This document shows, in pieces, positions 18,642 through 28,554 of a stretch of DNA of 64,000 nucleotides. The DNA lies in the NCBI RefSeq assembly GCF_023715345.1, contig NZ_JAMBNY010000005.1, positions 62,001 through 126,000 on the forward strand, read 5' to 3'. Position 1 is the stretch's first letter. Every line of letters starts with the position of its first letter. The stretch comes from Paenibacillus camelliae. GTDB taxonomy: Bacteria; Bacillota; Bacilli; Paenibacillales; Paenibacillaceae. Below the pieces are notes generated by a model that saw only the letters and a list, made by a program, of their open reading frames with translations, had not been told where the DNA came from and did not search any database. A program made the position numbers and the translations under genes.

Positions 18642-19649
18642 ATGAAGATAACGATCTATGATGTGGCGGAGAAAGCAGGCGTGTCCATTGCCACGGTTTC
18701 AAAGGTCATAAACAACACAGGAAGAATTAGCGATAAAACAAGAAAAAAAGTTTGGAGCATCATGGAGGAGCTTGATTATCAGCCAAGTGCAGTTGCATCA
18801 GCATTATCAGGTAAAAGCACCTTTACGATTGGTCTCACCTTACCGGATCTAGCCAATCCGTACTTTGCTGAGATCGCCAGAGCGATAGAGGATCAGGGAA
18901 GGAAGCATGGCTTCAATGTGTTTATGTGCAGCACCGATAATGATGCAAGCAAGGAAGAGGAGTATTATCAGCTCTTTATGAAAAAGCGCGTCGATGGCAT
19001 TATTATGGTTTCCCGTGATAAGGAAAATGTGATTGTAAAGAAGATATTAAATGAAAAGGTGCCGCTCGTGATGATTGCTCGTGAGTTCTTCGCCGTACCC
19101 GTCACATCTGTAATGGTGGATGATTATTATGGCGGGATGCAGGCAGGTCAGCATTTGCTGGAGCAAGGACATCAGCGTATAGCCGTTATCGTTGAAAACT
19201 TAACGGAGCTAGGAAGCAAGGAAAGGCTTCGTGGGGCTAGCGATGCTGCGAAGGAGGCCGATATTGCTATTCCAGAGAGCTATGTAATTGAAGGTGGGTA
19301 TACTCTTGATAGTGGCAAAGCAGCAATGAAGCAGCTGCTTATGCTTGAACAGCGACCAACAGCAGTATTTGCCTGCAATGATATATTGGCGATCGGTGCG
19401 ATACAAGCGGTAAGAGAAAGTGGACTGCGTGTGCCTGAAGACATCTCTATCGTAGGCTATGACAATACGATATTAGCAACCATTGTTGACCCGCCGCTAA
19501 CGACTGTCGCGCAGCCGATCAAGGAGATTGGAGAGCGAGCTGTGGCACTGCTAGTCGAGCAAATCCAAAGCAAGGAATCGCTTAGACAGCGTGTCGTGCT
19601 TATGCCGGATTTAGTCGTACGGCAATCGACTTGTGCAATCGACTTGTGA
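18642..19649 (+). CDS. LacI-family transcriptional regulator
   Basis: 335 aa. The N-terminal helix-turn-helix ITIYDVAEKAGVSIATVSKV with hinge (about 1-60) is followed by a periplasmic-binding-protein-like effector domain (about 60-330). TGGGGAG at 18628-18634 is seven bases before the ATG at 18642; the in-frame GTG at 18627 overlaps this RBS and is less likely. Family members bind CG-centred palindromes and respond to a sugar or sugar phosphate. Candidate operators occur on both sides of this gene, at 18465 (GH105 gene) and 19954 (iol operon). No DeoR-type iolR is in the window, so it may be the inositol regulator (inference). Confidence 0.9.
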   Translation: MKITIYDVAEKAGVSIATVSKVINNTGRISDKTRKKVWSIMEELDYQPSAVASALSGKSTFTIGLTLPDLANPYFAEIARAIEDQGRKHGFNVFMCSTDNDASKEEEYYQLFMKKRVDGIIMVSRDKENVIVKKILNEKVPLVMIAREFFAVPVTSVMVDDYYGGMQAGQHLLEQGHQRIAVIVENLTELGSKERLRGASDAAKEADIAIPESYVIEGGYTLDSGKAAMKQLLMLEQRPTAVFACNDILAIGAIQAVRESGLRVPEDISIVGYDNTILATIVDPPLTTVAQPIKEIGERAVALLVEQIQSKESLRQRVVLMPDLVVRQSTCAIDL

Positions 19650-19783
19650 GATTTCAGAATAGGTTGTTGCCTCTAAAAATGTAAAAAACGGAATTTTACA
19701 TGATCTATAATTATAATAATTATGAAATGGTACTCACTTCATACATTCAGACAAATGGATGTATTTTCATGAGAAAAAATTAG

Positions 19784-19816
19784 AAAGGCTTCGCATAACA
19801 GATGCGAGGCCTTTTT
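19784..19816 (+). terminator. Terminator after the LacI-family gene
   Basis: AAAGGCTTCGCAT and ATGCGAGGCCTTTTT form a hairpin with an AACAG loop and a T run. Confidence 0.8.
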
Positions 19817-19918
19817 CGCTTGGACATTGAAGCTCAGCCTTATAATCATTCGTTGGAATTCATGTTGGTGGCTATATAATGGTCAAAGTTCTTAGCGAAG
19901 ATTGTGTTCAGATTGATA

Positions 19919-19973
19919 TTGACATTTATTACAATACGAGTATAATTCGCATTAAAGGTAAGCGCTTAACCTT
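19919..19973 (+). promoter_or_regulatory. iol operon promoter with LacI-type operator
   Basis: TTGACA (19919-19924), 16 bases, TATAAT (19941-19946). The CG-centred palindrome TAAGCGCTTA (19959-19968) lies within AAAGGTAAGCGCTTAACCTT and covers the expected start point, so bound protein would block transcription. It shares GGTAAGCG with the operator at 18465. The gap 19650-20023 also holds the upstream terminator and no gene. Confidence 0.7.
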
Positions 19974-20023
19974 GTTTACCCTTTAACCACTTTACCCTTA
20001 AATAAGAATGTGAGGTGCTACGA

Positions 20024-21886
20024 TTGGAAACGGTACGATTGACGATGGCACAGGCATTAATCCAGTTTTTAGATCAGCAATATGTTGAGCTTGACGGAGT
20101 CGAACACAAGTTTTTTCAGGGCATTATCGGTATTTTTGGGCATGGAAACGTAACAGGAATTGGTCAAGCGCTTGAGCAGAATCGTGAAGGACTACCATTT
20201 ATTCAGGGGAAGAACGAGCAAGGCATGGCTCATGCAGCGATTGCCTTCGCCAAGCAGAAGAACCGATTGGCAACCTACGCTTGCACGTCGTCTATTGGTC
20301 CCGGGGCATTAAATATGGTTACCGCAGCAGGTGTTGCTACGGTGAATCGGATTCCGCTCCTCCTGCTACCTGGCGATATATTTGCTAGTCGTTTGCCGGA
20401 CCCTGTACTTCAGCAGATTGAATACCCGATGGATTATACGATATCCGCGAATGATGCCTTTAAACCGGTGAGTAAGTTTTGGGATCGAATCAGCAGACCT
20501 GAGCAGCTCATACCATCGGCTCTGCATGCAATGCGCGTGCTAGTTGATCCAGCAGAAACGGGTGCTGTCACACTTAGTCTCCCTCAGGATGTGCAATGTG
20601 AAGCCTACGATTACCCTGCTTCATTCTTCGAAAAGCGAGTTCACCGCATTGAGAGGCAAATGCCATCACCAGCAGCGATCAAGGATGCAGTAGAGCTTAT
20701 AGCAGAAGCAAAGCATCCGCTCATTATTGCTGGCGGCGGCGTTCATTACTCGGGTGCACTTGCCGAACTACAACAGCTAGCTGAGCAATGTCACATTCCA
20801 GTCACTGAGACACAGGCTGGTAAGAGCGCAATCTCTTGGCTACATCCCATGTCCTTTGGCGGTGTTGGAGTAACAGGGACGGAGCCAGCTAACCTCCTCG
20901 CAGCAGAAGCAGATCTCATCATTGCAGTCGGAACAAGATTGTCTGATTTTTCTACAGCATCTAAAACAGCCTTCAAGAATCCCAATGTAAAATTTCTAAA
21001 TGTGAATGTATCAAGTCTCGATGCGTACAAAACAAGCGGTGATCGAATTATCGCGGATGCAAAGCTTGCTCTAGATCAGCTGCTAACCGAATTGAAAGCG
21101 ATTTCCTATCGTTCCTCTCATGCACCAGAGAGGCTGCAGCATTTAAAGCAGGCCTGGGATGCAGAGGTTAATCGATTATACGATGCTGAATCGGAAGCGG
21201 GACTTGTGCAGACGAGTGTGCTGGGCGAGATTAATCGTTTTATTGACGAAGATGCGATTGTTGTCTGTGCAGCGGGTAGCATGCCTGGTGATCTGCACCG
21301 AATGTGGAGAACGACATTGCCTAAAACGTACCACATGGAGTATGGCTTTTCCTGTATGGGCTATGAGGTTAGCGGTGCCTTCGGTGTGAAGCTCGCTCAG
21401 CCAGATCAGGAGGTTTATGCACTCGTAGGGGATGGGAGCTACTTAATGCTGCATTCTGAGCTGCTGACCAGCTTGCAGGAACAGAAGAAAATTACAATTC
21501 TACTGCTCGATAATCACGGTTATCAATGCATTCATAACTTGCAGAGAGAGCAGGGGAGCGGTAGCTTCGGTAATGAATTTAGAGCAAGAGCAGATAATGG
21601 TCAGCTTGATGGAGCGTATCTAGCCATAGACTTTGCAGCACACGCAAGAAGCATGGGAGCGCATGCCTACACGGCAACGACGAAGGAAGAGCTGAGAGAA
21701 GCATTAGCTCAGGCGAAACAGCATACGAAGACAACACTTATTTCGATACCAGTATTGCCAGGCACGAATACATCAGGCTATCAATCGTGGTGGCAGGTTG
21801 GCGTTGCAGAGGTGTCCACACAGCCGTCCGTCCAATCCGCATATAAAAGCTATACCGACAATGTGAAGCGCATCAAGCAACTTTGA
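20024..21886 (+). CDS. iolD: 3D-trihydroxycyclohexane-1,2-dione hydrolase
   Basis: About 620 aa, ThDP-dependent enzyme of myo-inositol catabolism that opens the ring of trihydroxycyclohexanedione to 5-deoxyglucuronate. The N-terminal region ([53 protein letters not shown]) and the C-terminal ThDP-binding [14 protein letters not shown]...[12 protein letters not shown] are close to B. subtilis IolD. GAGGTG at 20012-20017 is six bases before TTG at 20024; the in-frame GTG at 20015 overlaps the RBS. First gene of the operon D-E-G-B-C-A. Confidence 0.95.
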   Translation: METVRLTMAQALIQFLDQQYVELDGVEHKFFQGIIGIFGHGNVTGIGQALEQNREGLPFIQGKNEQGMAHAAIAFAKQKNRLATYACTSSIGPGALNMVTAAGVATVNRIPLLLLPGDIFASRLPDPVLQQIEYPMDYTISANDAFKPVSKFWDRISRPEQLIPSALHAMRVLVDPAETGAVTLSLPQDVQCEAYDYPASFFEKRVHRIERQMPSPAAIKDAVELIAEAKHPLIIAGGGVHYSGALAELQQLAEQCHIPVTETQAGKSAISWLHPMSFGGVGVTGTEPANLLAAEADLIIAVGTRLSDFSTASKTAFKNPNVKFLNVNVSSLDAYKTSGDRIIADAKLALDQLLTELKAISYRSSHAPERLQHLKQAWDAEVNRLYDAESEAGLVQTSVLGEINRFIDEDAIVVCAAGSMPGDLHRMWRTTLPKTYHMEYGFSCMGYEVSGAFGVKLAQPDQEVYALVGDGSYLMLHSELLTSLQEQKKITILLLDNHGYQCIHNLQREQGSGSFGNEFRARADNGQLDGAYLAIDFAAHARSMGAHAYTATTKEELREALAQAKQHTKTTLISIPVLPGTNTSGYQSWWQVGVAEVSTQPSVQSAYKSYTDNVKRIKQL

Positions 21887-21949
21887 GAGCACATCTAGTC
21901 TTAGCAAGGAGCACAGGAGTACATTAAACCATTGTAATGGGAGGTTCAT

Positions 21950-22837
21950 ATGACGATATCATTGGGAATTTCAGCAATTAACTGGGTCAATGAAGATATT
22001 TTATCGTTAGGCGATCATTATACCGCGGAGCAGGTGCTGTCAGACATGAGTCAGCTAGGCTTTGCTGGTACGGAGTTTTGTCGCAAATTTCCGAGAGATG
22101 CGGCCTCGCTTAAGGCGCTGTTGGCACAGTACAACATGGTAATGAGCTCGCAATGGAATTCGGTACATTTTAGCGACCCAGCGAGAAAAGACGATGAGCT
22201 TGAGAAGTATAAGCAGCGTGTTGATTTTTTAGCGGAGATGGGCTGCAAGCATGTCGTAACCTGTGAGAGCGGCAACACGTTCGAGGACTTAACGAAAAAC
22301 AAAGTTAGCATCGAGGAGTTGTCTGAGGAGCAGTGGGCTTCACTTATCGATGGGCTGCATCAGGCTGGACAATATTGCAAGGATAAGGGAATGAAGCTCA
22401 TCTATCACTACCACGGGGAAACGGTTATTGAAAAGCCAGAGCAGATCGATCGACTTATGGCATCGACCAATCCCGAGCTTGTTCATCTGTTGTACGACAC
22501 TGGGCATGCCTATTACGGCGGCTACGATCCGCTCGAGCTGCTTAACCGTTATTACGATCGGATTGCTTATATCCATCTGAAGGATATTCGCCAAGCCCAG
22601 CTGACGGAGCTAATCCAGTCAGGTTTGCGCTTTAGAACTGGTGTACAGAATGGTGTATTCACCGTACCGGGTGACGGCTGCATCGATTTTGCTCCTATCA
22701 TTCAGCAATTGCTTGATCGTGGCTATGAAGGCTGGATCATTATTGAAGCAGAGCAGGACCCCGGGATAGCCGATCCGGTTATATACGCACGTCAAGCGCT
22801 GACGTATTTGAAAGCAATCGGACTAACGACAGCATAG
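21950..22837 (+). CDS. iolE: Inosose dehydratase
   Basis: 295 aa TIM-barrel protein of the xylose-isomerase-like family. INWVNEDI at the N-terminus, FCRKFP, HYHGET, YDTGHAYYGG and IHLKDIR are typical IolE and metal-site segments. It dehydrates 2-keto-myo-inositol to the diketone used by IolD. A GGGAGG RBS lies seven bases before the ATG. Second gene in the operon, 63 bp after iolD. Confidence 0.95.
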   Translation: MTISLGISAINWVNEDILSLGDHYTAEQVLSDMSQLGFAGTEFCRKFPRDAASLKALLAQYNMVMSSQWNSVHFSDPARKDDELEKYKQRVDFLAEMGCKHVVTCESGNTFEDLTKNKVSIEELSEEQWASLIDGLHQAGQYCKDKGMKLIYHYHGETVIEKPEQIDRLMASTNPELVHLLYDTGHAYYGGYDPLELLNRYYDRIAYIHLKDIRQAQLTELIQSGLRFRTGVQNGVFTVPGDGCIDFAPIIQQLLDRGYEGWIIIEAEQDPGIADPVIYARQALTYLKAIGLTTA

Positions 22838-22893
22838 AAGATACCCAGTTAACAATCAAAGCAATTGACACTGAGGCAAAGTGAGGTCGTTGT

Positions 22894-23910
22894 ATGACAA
22901 CGAAGATTGGAATTGGAATTGTTGGCGTAGGAAGAATTGGAAGGCTGCATGCCGAGCATATGAAAAAGCACAGCAACATTGAATTAATTGGTGTGTCGGA
23001 TGTGCAGGTTACAAAGGAGCTTTTAAAGTGGAGCGAACCGTTTAACCTATCGATCGTTACGGACAATTATATGGAGCTCATTCAGGACGAGCGAGTTAAA
23101 GCGATTTTTATATGCTCGCCAACGAATACACATATCGACATTATTAAGGCAGCCGTTGCACATAACAAGCATATTTTTTGCGAGAAGCCAATCAGCTTTC
23201 ACTATCAAGATACGAAGCAGCTGCTAGAGCTTGTACAGCAGTCTGGCATCATCTTTCAGGTAGGCTTCAATCGTCGCTTTGATCATAATTTCTATAAAGT
23301 AAGACAGCTCATGGATAATAACAAAATTGGACAGCCGCACATCATTAAAATTACTTCACGCGATCCAGCACCTCCCCCTGCGAGCTATATTGAGGCATCT
23401 GGCGGTATGTTTATGGATATGAGCATTCATGATTTTGATATGGCACGTTATATAAGCGGCAGTGAGGTAGAGACGGTATTTGCTGAAGGTGCAGTGCTCG
23501 TAGATCCGAGCATTGGAGAGCTTGGTGATATTGATACAGCCATTATTACACTGCGCTTTGCCAATGGTGCGCTTGGTGTTATCGACAATAGCCGCAAAGC
23601 AGCCTACGGGTACGATCAGCGTGTCGAGGTATTAGGGGAAAAGGGAAGCATCAGTGTAGAGAACGATGTGCCCACAACGGTGAAAATTAGTACGGAGCAA
23701 TCAATCGAAACGGATCATCCGAAATACTTTTTCCTTGATCGATACATTGAATCCTACGAGGTCGAGGTAGAACAATTTATACAAAGCATAATGAACGGAG
23801 CTCCATCTCCTGTCACCGTTGTTGACGGCTATGAGGCGGAGCGTATCGCTTATGCGGCGAGGGAGTCATTGCTACAGGGAAAAGTCATACACATGAACGA
23901 AATCAATTAG
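22894..23910 (+). CDS. iolG: myo-Inositol 2-dehydrogenase
   Basis: 338 aa Gfo/Idh/MocA-family NAD-dependent oxidoreductase. The Rossmann motif GIVGVGRIGRLHAEH is at residues about 7-22, then CEKPISF with the catalytic-region Lys, GFNRRFDHNF, and DMSIHDFDMARYISG with the conserved His and Asp. It oxidises myo-inositol to scyllo-inosose, the first pathway step. RBS GTGAGG lies before the ATG. Its TAG stop (23908-23910) is part of the conserved edge TTAGAGGTA of the following repeat element. Confidence 0.93.
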   Translation: MTTKIGIGIVGVGRIGRLHAEHMKKHSNIELIGVSDVQVTKELLKWSEPFNLSIVTDNYMELIQDERVKAIFICSPTNTHIDIIKAAVAHNKHIFCEKPISFHYQDTKQLLELVQQSGIIFQVGFNRRFDHNFYKVRQLMDNNKIGQPHIIKITSRDPAPPPASYIEASGGMFMDMSIHDFDMARYISGSEVETVFAEGAVLVDPSIGELGDIDTAIITLRFANGALGVIDNSRKAAYGYDQRVEVLGEKGSISVENDVPTTVKISTEQSIETDHPKYFFLDRYIESYEVEVEQFIQSIMNGAPSPVTVVDGYEAERIAYAARESLLQGKVIHMNEIN

Positions 23911-23916
23911 AGGTAA

Positions 23917-24083
23917 GTTCAATATTCCGACTTTGATGACGACGCTCTGCGCTGTAGCATAGTCGACGTCGAATCTGAAACGCTAGCGAAAACTGCGTTG
24001 CTCACGTACCAATAGCGTACGCTGCGCTACTTGTTTTCTACTAGCGGTCCAGCTTCTTGGTCCTGAAAGCCGAAATATTGAAC
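23917..24083 (+). repeat. Terminal-inverted-repeat element inside the iol operon, copy 2
   Basis: 167 bp between iolG and iolB. Ends are GTTCAATATTCCGACTTT and AAAGCCGAAATATTGAAC. The AATATT is unique to this copy yet matched at both ends. Internal features: GTCGACGTCGAA palindrome, GCTCACGTACC and CTTCTTGGTCCTGAAAG. It is probably transcribed as part of the iol mRNA. Confidence 0.85.
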
Positions 24084-24131
24084 CTTTATTGGAAGGGTAA
24101 GTTCAAAAAAAAGCAAAGGGGGTATATCAGA

Positions 24132-24965
24132 ATGAGTAAGTTAAGAGTTCCATCTCAGCTTAACGAAGAGACGGGTCTAAGCGTTCAGGTTACGCCTGAA
24201 TCGGCAGGCTGGAAGTACGTGGGCTTTGAGGTTATTAAGCTGCGTGCAGCTCAGAAGCTGGAGCAGCTTACTGAGAGCAATGAGGTTGCTGTTGTTGTAC
24301 TGTCAGGGATCGTTTCCGTAAAAACGAATGATGCAGCTTGGAGCAGCATTGGCAAGCGTATGAGCGTATTCGAGAAGATCCCGCCCTATACCGTATATGT
24401 ACCTGCGCAAGATCACATAGAGGTCATTGCTGAAACAGAGGCCGAGCTTGCTTTTTGCAAAGCGCCCGGCCGTGGCAGCTATGAAGCTCGATTGATTACA
24501 CCAGAGGACGTCGGTGTTGAGCTGCGTGGGCAAGGCAATACCGAGCGACTGATTCACAATATATTGCCTGAATCTAAGGAAGCAGACAGCTTGCTCGTAG
24601 TTGAAGTATTTACGCCAGATGGGCATTGGTCGAGCTACCCGCCGCATCGTCATGATGAGCTTGATCTTCCTAATCAATCATTGCTGGAAGAGACCTACTA
24701 TCACAAGCTATTACCTGAGCACGGCTTTGCCATCCAACGAGTATATACCGATGACCGCTCACTTGATGAGACGATTGTCGTGCAGAACAACGATGTAGTG
24801 CTCGTTCCGAAGGGCTATCATCCGGTCGGAGCGCCTCCCGGCTATGAGAGCTATTACTTGAATGTCATGGCTGGACCTGTCCGGACGTGGAAGTTCTATA
24901 ACGATAAGGACCATGAATGGATCTTTGAATCGTGGCAAGCAACAAAACAAAAGGAGGATCAATAG
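24132..24965 (+). CDS. iolB: 5-Deoxy-glucuronate isomerase
   Basis: 277 aa double-cupin protein. The metal-binding segment YPPHRHDELDLPNQSLLEETYY and the C-terminal GYHPVGAPPGYESYYLNVMAG are the IolB hallmarks. It converts 5-deoxy-glucuronate to 2-deoxy-5-keto-gluconate. AAAGGGGG precedes the ATG at 24132 by about nine bases; upstream in-frame codons from 24057 lie in repeat-element sequence and are not part of the protein. The next gene starts immediately after its stop. Confidence 0.94.
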   Translation: MSKLRVPSQLNEETGLSVQVTPESAGWKYVGFEVIKLRAAQKLEQLTESNEVAVVVLSGIVSVKTNDAAWSSIGKRMSVFEKIPPYTVYVPAQDHIEVIAETEAELAFCKAPGRGSYEARLITPEDVGVELRGQGNTERLIHNILPESKEADSLLVVEVFTPDGHWSSYPPHRHDELDLPNQSLLEETYYHKLLPEHGFAIQRVYTDDRSLDETIVVQNNDVVLVPKGYHPVGAPPGYESYYLNVMAGPVRTWKFYNDKDHEWIFESWQATKQKEDQ

Positions 24966-25967
24966 ATGCTTCAGTTTAATGCTTCGAAACCACTGGATTT
25001 TATTGCGTTAGGACGGCTATGTATAGATTTGAATGCGAATGAGATTCATCGTCCGATGGAGGATACCGTTACCTTTACCAAATACGTTGGCGGTTCTCCA
25101 GCGAATATTACGATCGCTGCTGCCAAGCTAGGCTTAAAGTCAGGCTTTATCGGTCGAATCTCGGATGATCAGCATGGAAGATTTATTAAGCATTATCTCG
25201 AGCAGCATGCCATCGATACGTCAAATGTAATCGTTGACCGCTCTGGCTCTGTAACGGGGCTCGCCTTTACAGAAATTAAATCGCCAACCGATTGCAGCAT
25301 CCTTATGTATCGCGATAACGTTGCCGATCTTAAGCTGGAGCCAGGTGATATTAACGAGGCGTATATCTCATCAGCGAAGGCACTGCTTATCTCGGGAACA
25401 GCGCTAGCGAAAAGCCCTTCTCGCGAGGCTGCGCTTAAAGCTGTCGAGCTTGCAAAGCAGAACGGCGTTGTCGTGATGTTTGATATTGATTACCGCGGCT
25501 ATACATGGAGCTCGAAGGAAGAAGCGGGGATCTACGCGAGTTTAATTGCTGAAAAAAGCGATGTGATCTTCGGTGGTCGTGACGAATTTATGCTTATGGA
25601 GCTCATGCTTGGTCGTGAAGCGTCCGACGAGCAAATTGCCCATCGTTGGCTGGATAAAGGCGCAGCACTTGTCGTTATTAAGCACGGCGGGGATGGCTCG
25701 GTCGTCTATACGTCACAGGGCGAGCAATATACGGGACGCATCTATCCTGCTAACGTCGTAAAGACGTTCGGTGCGGGAGATTCGTACGCGGGGGCATTTA
25801 TATATGGATTAATGAATGGAGTGTCTATCCCGACCTGTCAGCAATGGGGGGCAGCTGCAGCATCCATCGTCGTAGCGAGCCATAGCTGCTCTGATGCGAT
25901 GCCTACCTTTGACCAAATTACAGAGCTGATCAAGCAGCATGGGGATCAAGGAGAAGTACTAAAGTAA
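24966..25967 (+). CDS. iolC: 5-Dehydro-2-deoxygluconokinase
   Basis: 333 aa PfkB/ribokinase-family sugar kinase. DFIALGRLCIDLN at the N-terminus, YVGGSPANITIAAAKLGL for substrate binding, FDIDYRGYTW and the catalytic GAGDSYAGAFIYGL near residue 265. It phosphorylates 2-deoxy-5-keto-gluconate. AAAGGAGG lies inside the end of iolB, and the ATG directly follows the iolB stop, so the two are translationally coupled. The pathway aldolase gene iolJ is not seen in this window. Confidence 0.94.
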   Translation: MLQFNASKPLDFIALGRLCIDLNANEIHRPMEDTVTFTKYVGGSPANITIAAAKLGLKSGFIGRISDDQHGRFIKHYLEQHAIDTSNVIVDRSGSVTGLAFTEIKSPTDCSILMYRDNVADLKLEPGDINEAYISSAKALLISGTALAKSPSREAALKAVELAKQNGVVVMFDIDYRGYTWSSKEEAGIYASLIAEKSDVIFGGRDEFMLMELMLGREASDEQIAHRWLDKGAALVVIKHGGDGSVVYTSQGEQYTGRIYPANVVKTFGAGDSYAGAFIYGLMNGVSIPTCQQWGAAAASIVVASHSCSDAMPTFDQITELIKQHGDQGEVLK

Positions 25968-26052
25968 ACGGAAGAGAAACGAAAGCCAGCGGAGAGCATT
26001 AGTTAAGTAAGCAGAGGTCTCTAATTGATTCAATCGGAGAGGAGCAAAAGTG

Positions 26053-27501
26053 ATGTCAGTAAAGCAAATCGAGAACTATATCGGAGGCAAATGGATAGCA
26101 TCAAGCAGTGAAAACAGAGAAGACGTGCCCAATCCCGCAACAGGTGCTGTGATCGCATCCGTGCCGCACTCGACAAGAGTGGAGGTAAAGCAGGCGATAC
26201 AAGCAGCTAAGGCAGCATTTCCATCGTGGAAAAATACAGCGGTTCCGAAAAGGGTAAAAATATTATTTAAGTACCAGCAGCTGCTCGTTGAGCATTGGGA
26301 GGAGCTGGCGAAGCTCATTACGATTGAAAACGGTAAAAGCTACAGTGAGGCATATGGTGAAGTACAGCGTGGGATTGAATGTGTAGAATTTGCGACTGGA
26401 GCTCCAACGCTGATGATGGGCAGCGTGCTGCCTGACATAGCAACAGGTCTGGAGTCAGGGATGTATCGCTATCCAATCGGTGTTGTTGGCGGGATAGCGC
26501 CATTTAACTTCCCAATGATGGTACCATGCTGGATGTTCCCTCTTGCGATTGCCTGTGGCAACACATTTGTACTGAAGCCGTCAGAGAGAACACCGATCTT
26601 GGCATGCAGACTTGCTGAGCTGCTAGAGCAGGCAGGACTTCCAGCTGGCGTATTCAATGTCGTGCATGGCTCACATGATGTCGTTAATGAATTGCTGGAG
26701 CATGAAGATGTTAGTGCGATATCCTTTGTAGGCTCACAGCCAGTTGCGGAATATGTGTATAAAACAGCAGCAGCCCATGGCAAGAGAGTACAGGCACTAG
26801 CTGGTGCTAAAAACCATTCCATCGTGCTGCCTGATGCGGATCTTGAGCTGACGGTGAAGGAAATTATCAATGCCTCCTTCGGCTCGGCAGGTGAGCGCTG
26901 CATGGCGACCTCGGTTGTCGTTGCAGTTGGGGAAGTCGCCGAGTCATTAATTGATAGGCTCGTAGCAACGGCGAAGGAGCTATCAATTGGAGATGGTAGC
27001 GAGGGAGATTATTTCTTAGGTCCTGTCATCCGACAAAGCCATAAGGAGCGCACCATTAGCTACATCGATGGGGCAGTGGAGGAAGGAGCGTCATTGCTGC
27101 TGGACGGAAGAGAAGGAGCTAAAAGCTTGGATAAAGGCTATTTTGTTGGTCCAACCATCTTTGATCATGTAACGAGCGAAATGAAGATATGGCGTGATGA
27201 GGTTTTCGCACCGGTGCTGTCAATCGTGAGAGTAGACACGCTGGATGAAGCAATCGCACTAGCTAATCAATCTGAATTCGCAAATGGTGGTGTACTGTAT
27301 ACGAATAGCGCAAAAGCGATTCGTCATTACCGTGACCATATCGATGCGGGCATGCTAGGCATTAATGTCGGCGTACCTGCGCCCATGGCATTCTTCCCAT
27401 TCTCAGGCTACAAGAAATCCTTCTACGGTGATCTGCATGCAAACGGAAAAGACGGCGTAGAGTTCTATACAAGAAAGAAAATGATCGTCGCTAGGTACTA
27501 A
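26053..27501 (+). CDS. iolA: Methylmalonate-semialdehyde dehydrogenase (CoA-acylating)
   Basis: About 482 aa aldehyde dehydrogenase, normal length for MmsA/Iol[13 protein letters not shown] at the N-terminus, [13 protein letters not shown], the catalytic Cys in [11 protein letters not shown], and C-terminal [19 protein letters not shown] are family signatures. It converts malonate semialdehyde to acetyl-CoA at the end of inositol catabolism. AGAGGAG precedes the ATG at 26053 by about eight bases; GTG at 26050 is an alternative. Last gene of the iol operon, with a terminator at 27587. Confidence 0.93.
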   Translation: MSVKQIENYIGGKWIASSSENREDVPNPATGAVIASVPHSTRVEVKQAIQAAKAAFPSWKNTAVPKRVKILFKYQQLLVEHWEELAKLITIENGKSYSEAYGEVQRGIECVEFATGAPTLMMGSVLPDIATGLESGMYRYPIGVVGGIAPFNFPMMVPCWMFPLAIACGNTFVLKPSERTPILACRLAELLEQAGLPAGVFNVVHGSHDVVNELLEHEDVSAISFVGSQPVAEYVYKTAAAHGKRVQALAGAKNHSIVLPDADLELTVKEIINASFGSAGERCMATSVVVAVGEVAESLIDRLVATAKELSIGDGSEGDYFLGPVIRQSHKERTISYIDGAVEEGASLLLDGREGAKSLDKGYFVGPTIFDHVTSEMKIWRDEVFAPVLSIVRVDTLDEAIALANQSEFANGGVLYTNSAKAIRHYRDHIDAGMLGINVGVPAPMAFFPFSGYKKSFYGDLHANGKDGVEFYTRKKMIVARY

Positions 27502-27586
27502 CTAATAGTGAGGATGTCAGAATTGAACTGAGACCTTGAAAGAGATTGTACCTCTTACACGGATTAATAGCTTTCATCTAAATAAC

Positions 27587-27636
27587 AAAAACCGCTTATC
27601 CCAGGTCTATTACAGCCATGGCATAAGCGGTTTTTT
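27587..27636. terminator. Terminator between iolA and plsY
   Basis: AAAAACCGCTTAT pairs with ATAAGCGGTTTTTT around a loop of about 22 bases. A-run and T-run on the two sides suit both convergent genes. Confidence 0.85.
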
Positions 27637-27756
27637 CTGCTCCCTCTATACATCGAAAGCAAATGCTATGTCCTCTAATTTCTCCCCTGTAGCATACTTT
27701 TTTGAAAGGACAACAGCAATGGGAACATCACTTTGTTTGTAGCAGCTACTTAGATG

Positions 27757-28368
27757 TTACTTCTTCCTATAAATTCGCTCACTTTTCAATCGTTTATCAT
27801 TTGTTTTAGGCTCGATTCCATTTAAGAGATTCCTAATGTTCGATCTATGCAAAAACAGAAGAAAAGGAAATAAACAGCCTGTAATCACCATAAGGGTGAC
27901 ATCGTCAGTGAATAAAGAATAAATAAAAATAGATAAACCTCCGCCTAATGAACCGAAGACGACGTATTTGGTAATAAAGATAAGTCCAAAAAAAGAAACG
28001 ATGCCAACTAAGCACATTAACGGATTAATAACGATAAAAACTCCCGCAGTAGTCGCCATCGCCTTCCCGCCTCTAAATCCAGCAAATATTGGGAAGCAAT
28101 GACCAACAATAGCAAATATACCGATGTAGATGGGGTGAATGTCATATCCGAATACATAGACTAATGAGGTTGCTAAAGCACCTTTTGCAATATCTCCGAT
28201 CATAACGGCGATTCCTGCTCGTTTACCCAAAATTCGTAATGTATTGGTTGCTCCCAAATTCCCACTGCCGTATTGACGCACATCAATATTAAACAGTTTC
28301 TTACCGACAATCAGGGCAAATGGAATAGAACCGATTAAATAACTCAAAAGCATAAGGACTAGGATCAT
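27757..28368 (-). CDS. plsY: Acyl-phosphate:glycerol-3-phosphate acyltransferase
   Basis: 203 aa from the ATG at 28368, which has AAGGAG seven to nine bases upstream; the GTG further out (28395) is not supported. Five to six membrane helices with the PlsY motifs YLIGSIPFA, GSGNLGATNTLR (phosphate-binding loop), GHCFPIFAGFRGGKAMAT and LFLHRSNIRNLLNG. It makes lysophosphatidic acid from acyl-phosphate and glycerol-3-phosphate in the membrane, the first acylation in phospholipid synthesis. Single gene, convergent with iolA. Confidence 0.93.
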   Translation of the reverse strand: MILVLMLLSYLIGSIPFALIVGKKLFNIDVRQYGSGNLGATNTLRILGKRAGIAVMIGDIAKGALATSLVYVFGYDIHPIYIGIFAIVGHCFPIFAGFRGGKAMATTAGVFIVINPLMCLVGIVSFFGLIFITKYVVFGSLGGGLSIFIYSLFTDDVTLMVITGCLFPFLLFLHRSNIRNLLNGIEPKTNDKRLKSERIYRKK

Positions 28369-28554
28369 AAAGGTCTCCTTAAAGTTATTTTTCACTTGTA
28401 GGATAAGGTTAGTCTAATCATATTTCGTGTTGGAGTGGATGTCTATTCATTTTTTGAATGAGGCATTAGACAGGATAAAATTATCTGCTATGCTATAATA
28501 TAATTTGTTATATGCAGCAAAAAGTACACTAAGGTTAAAAAATGGGGTTAAATA

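Noticed and set aside
24057..24131. Longer N-terminus for IolB
   Set aside because: The added residues come from repeat-element DNA, and the RBS AAAGGGGG points to the ATG at 24132.
27536..27742. 68-aa frame after iolA
   Set aside because: It reads straight through the strong terminator hairpin at 27587-27636 and shows no family pattern.
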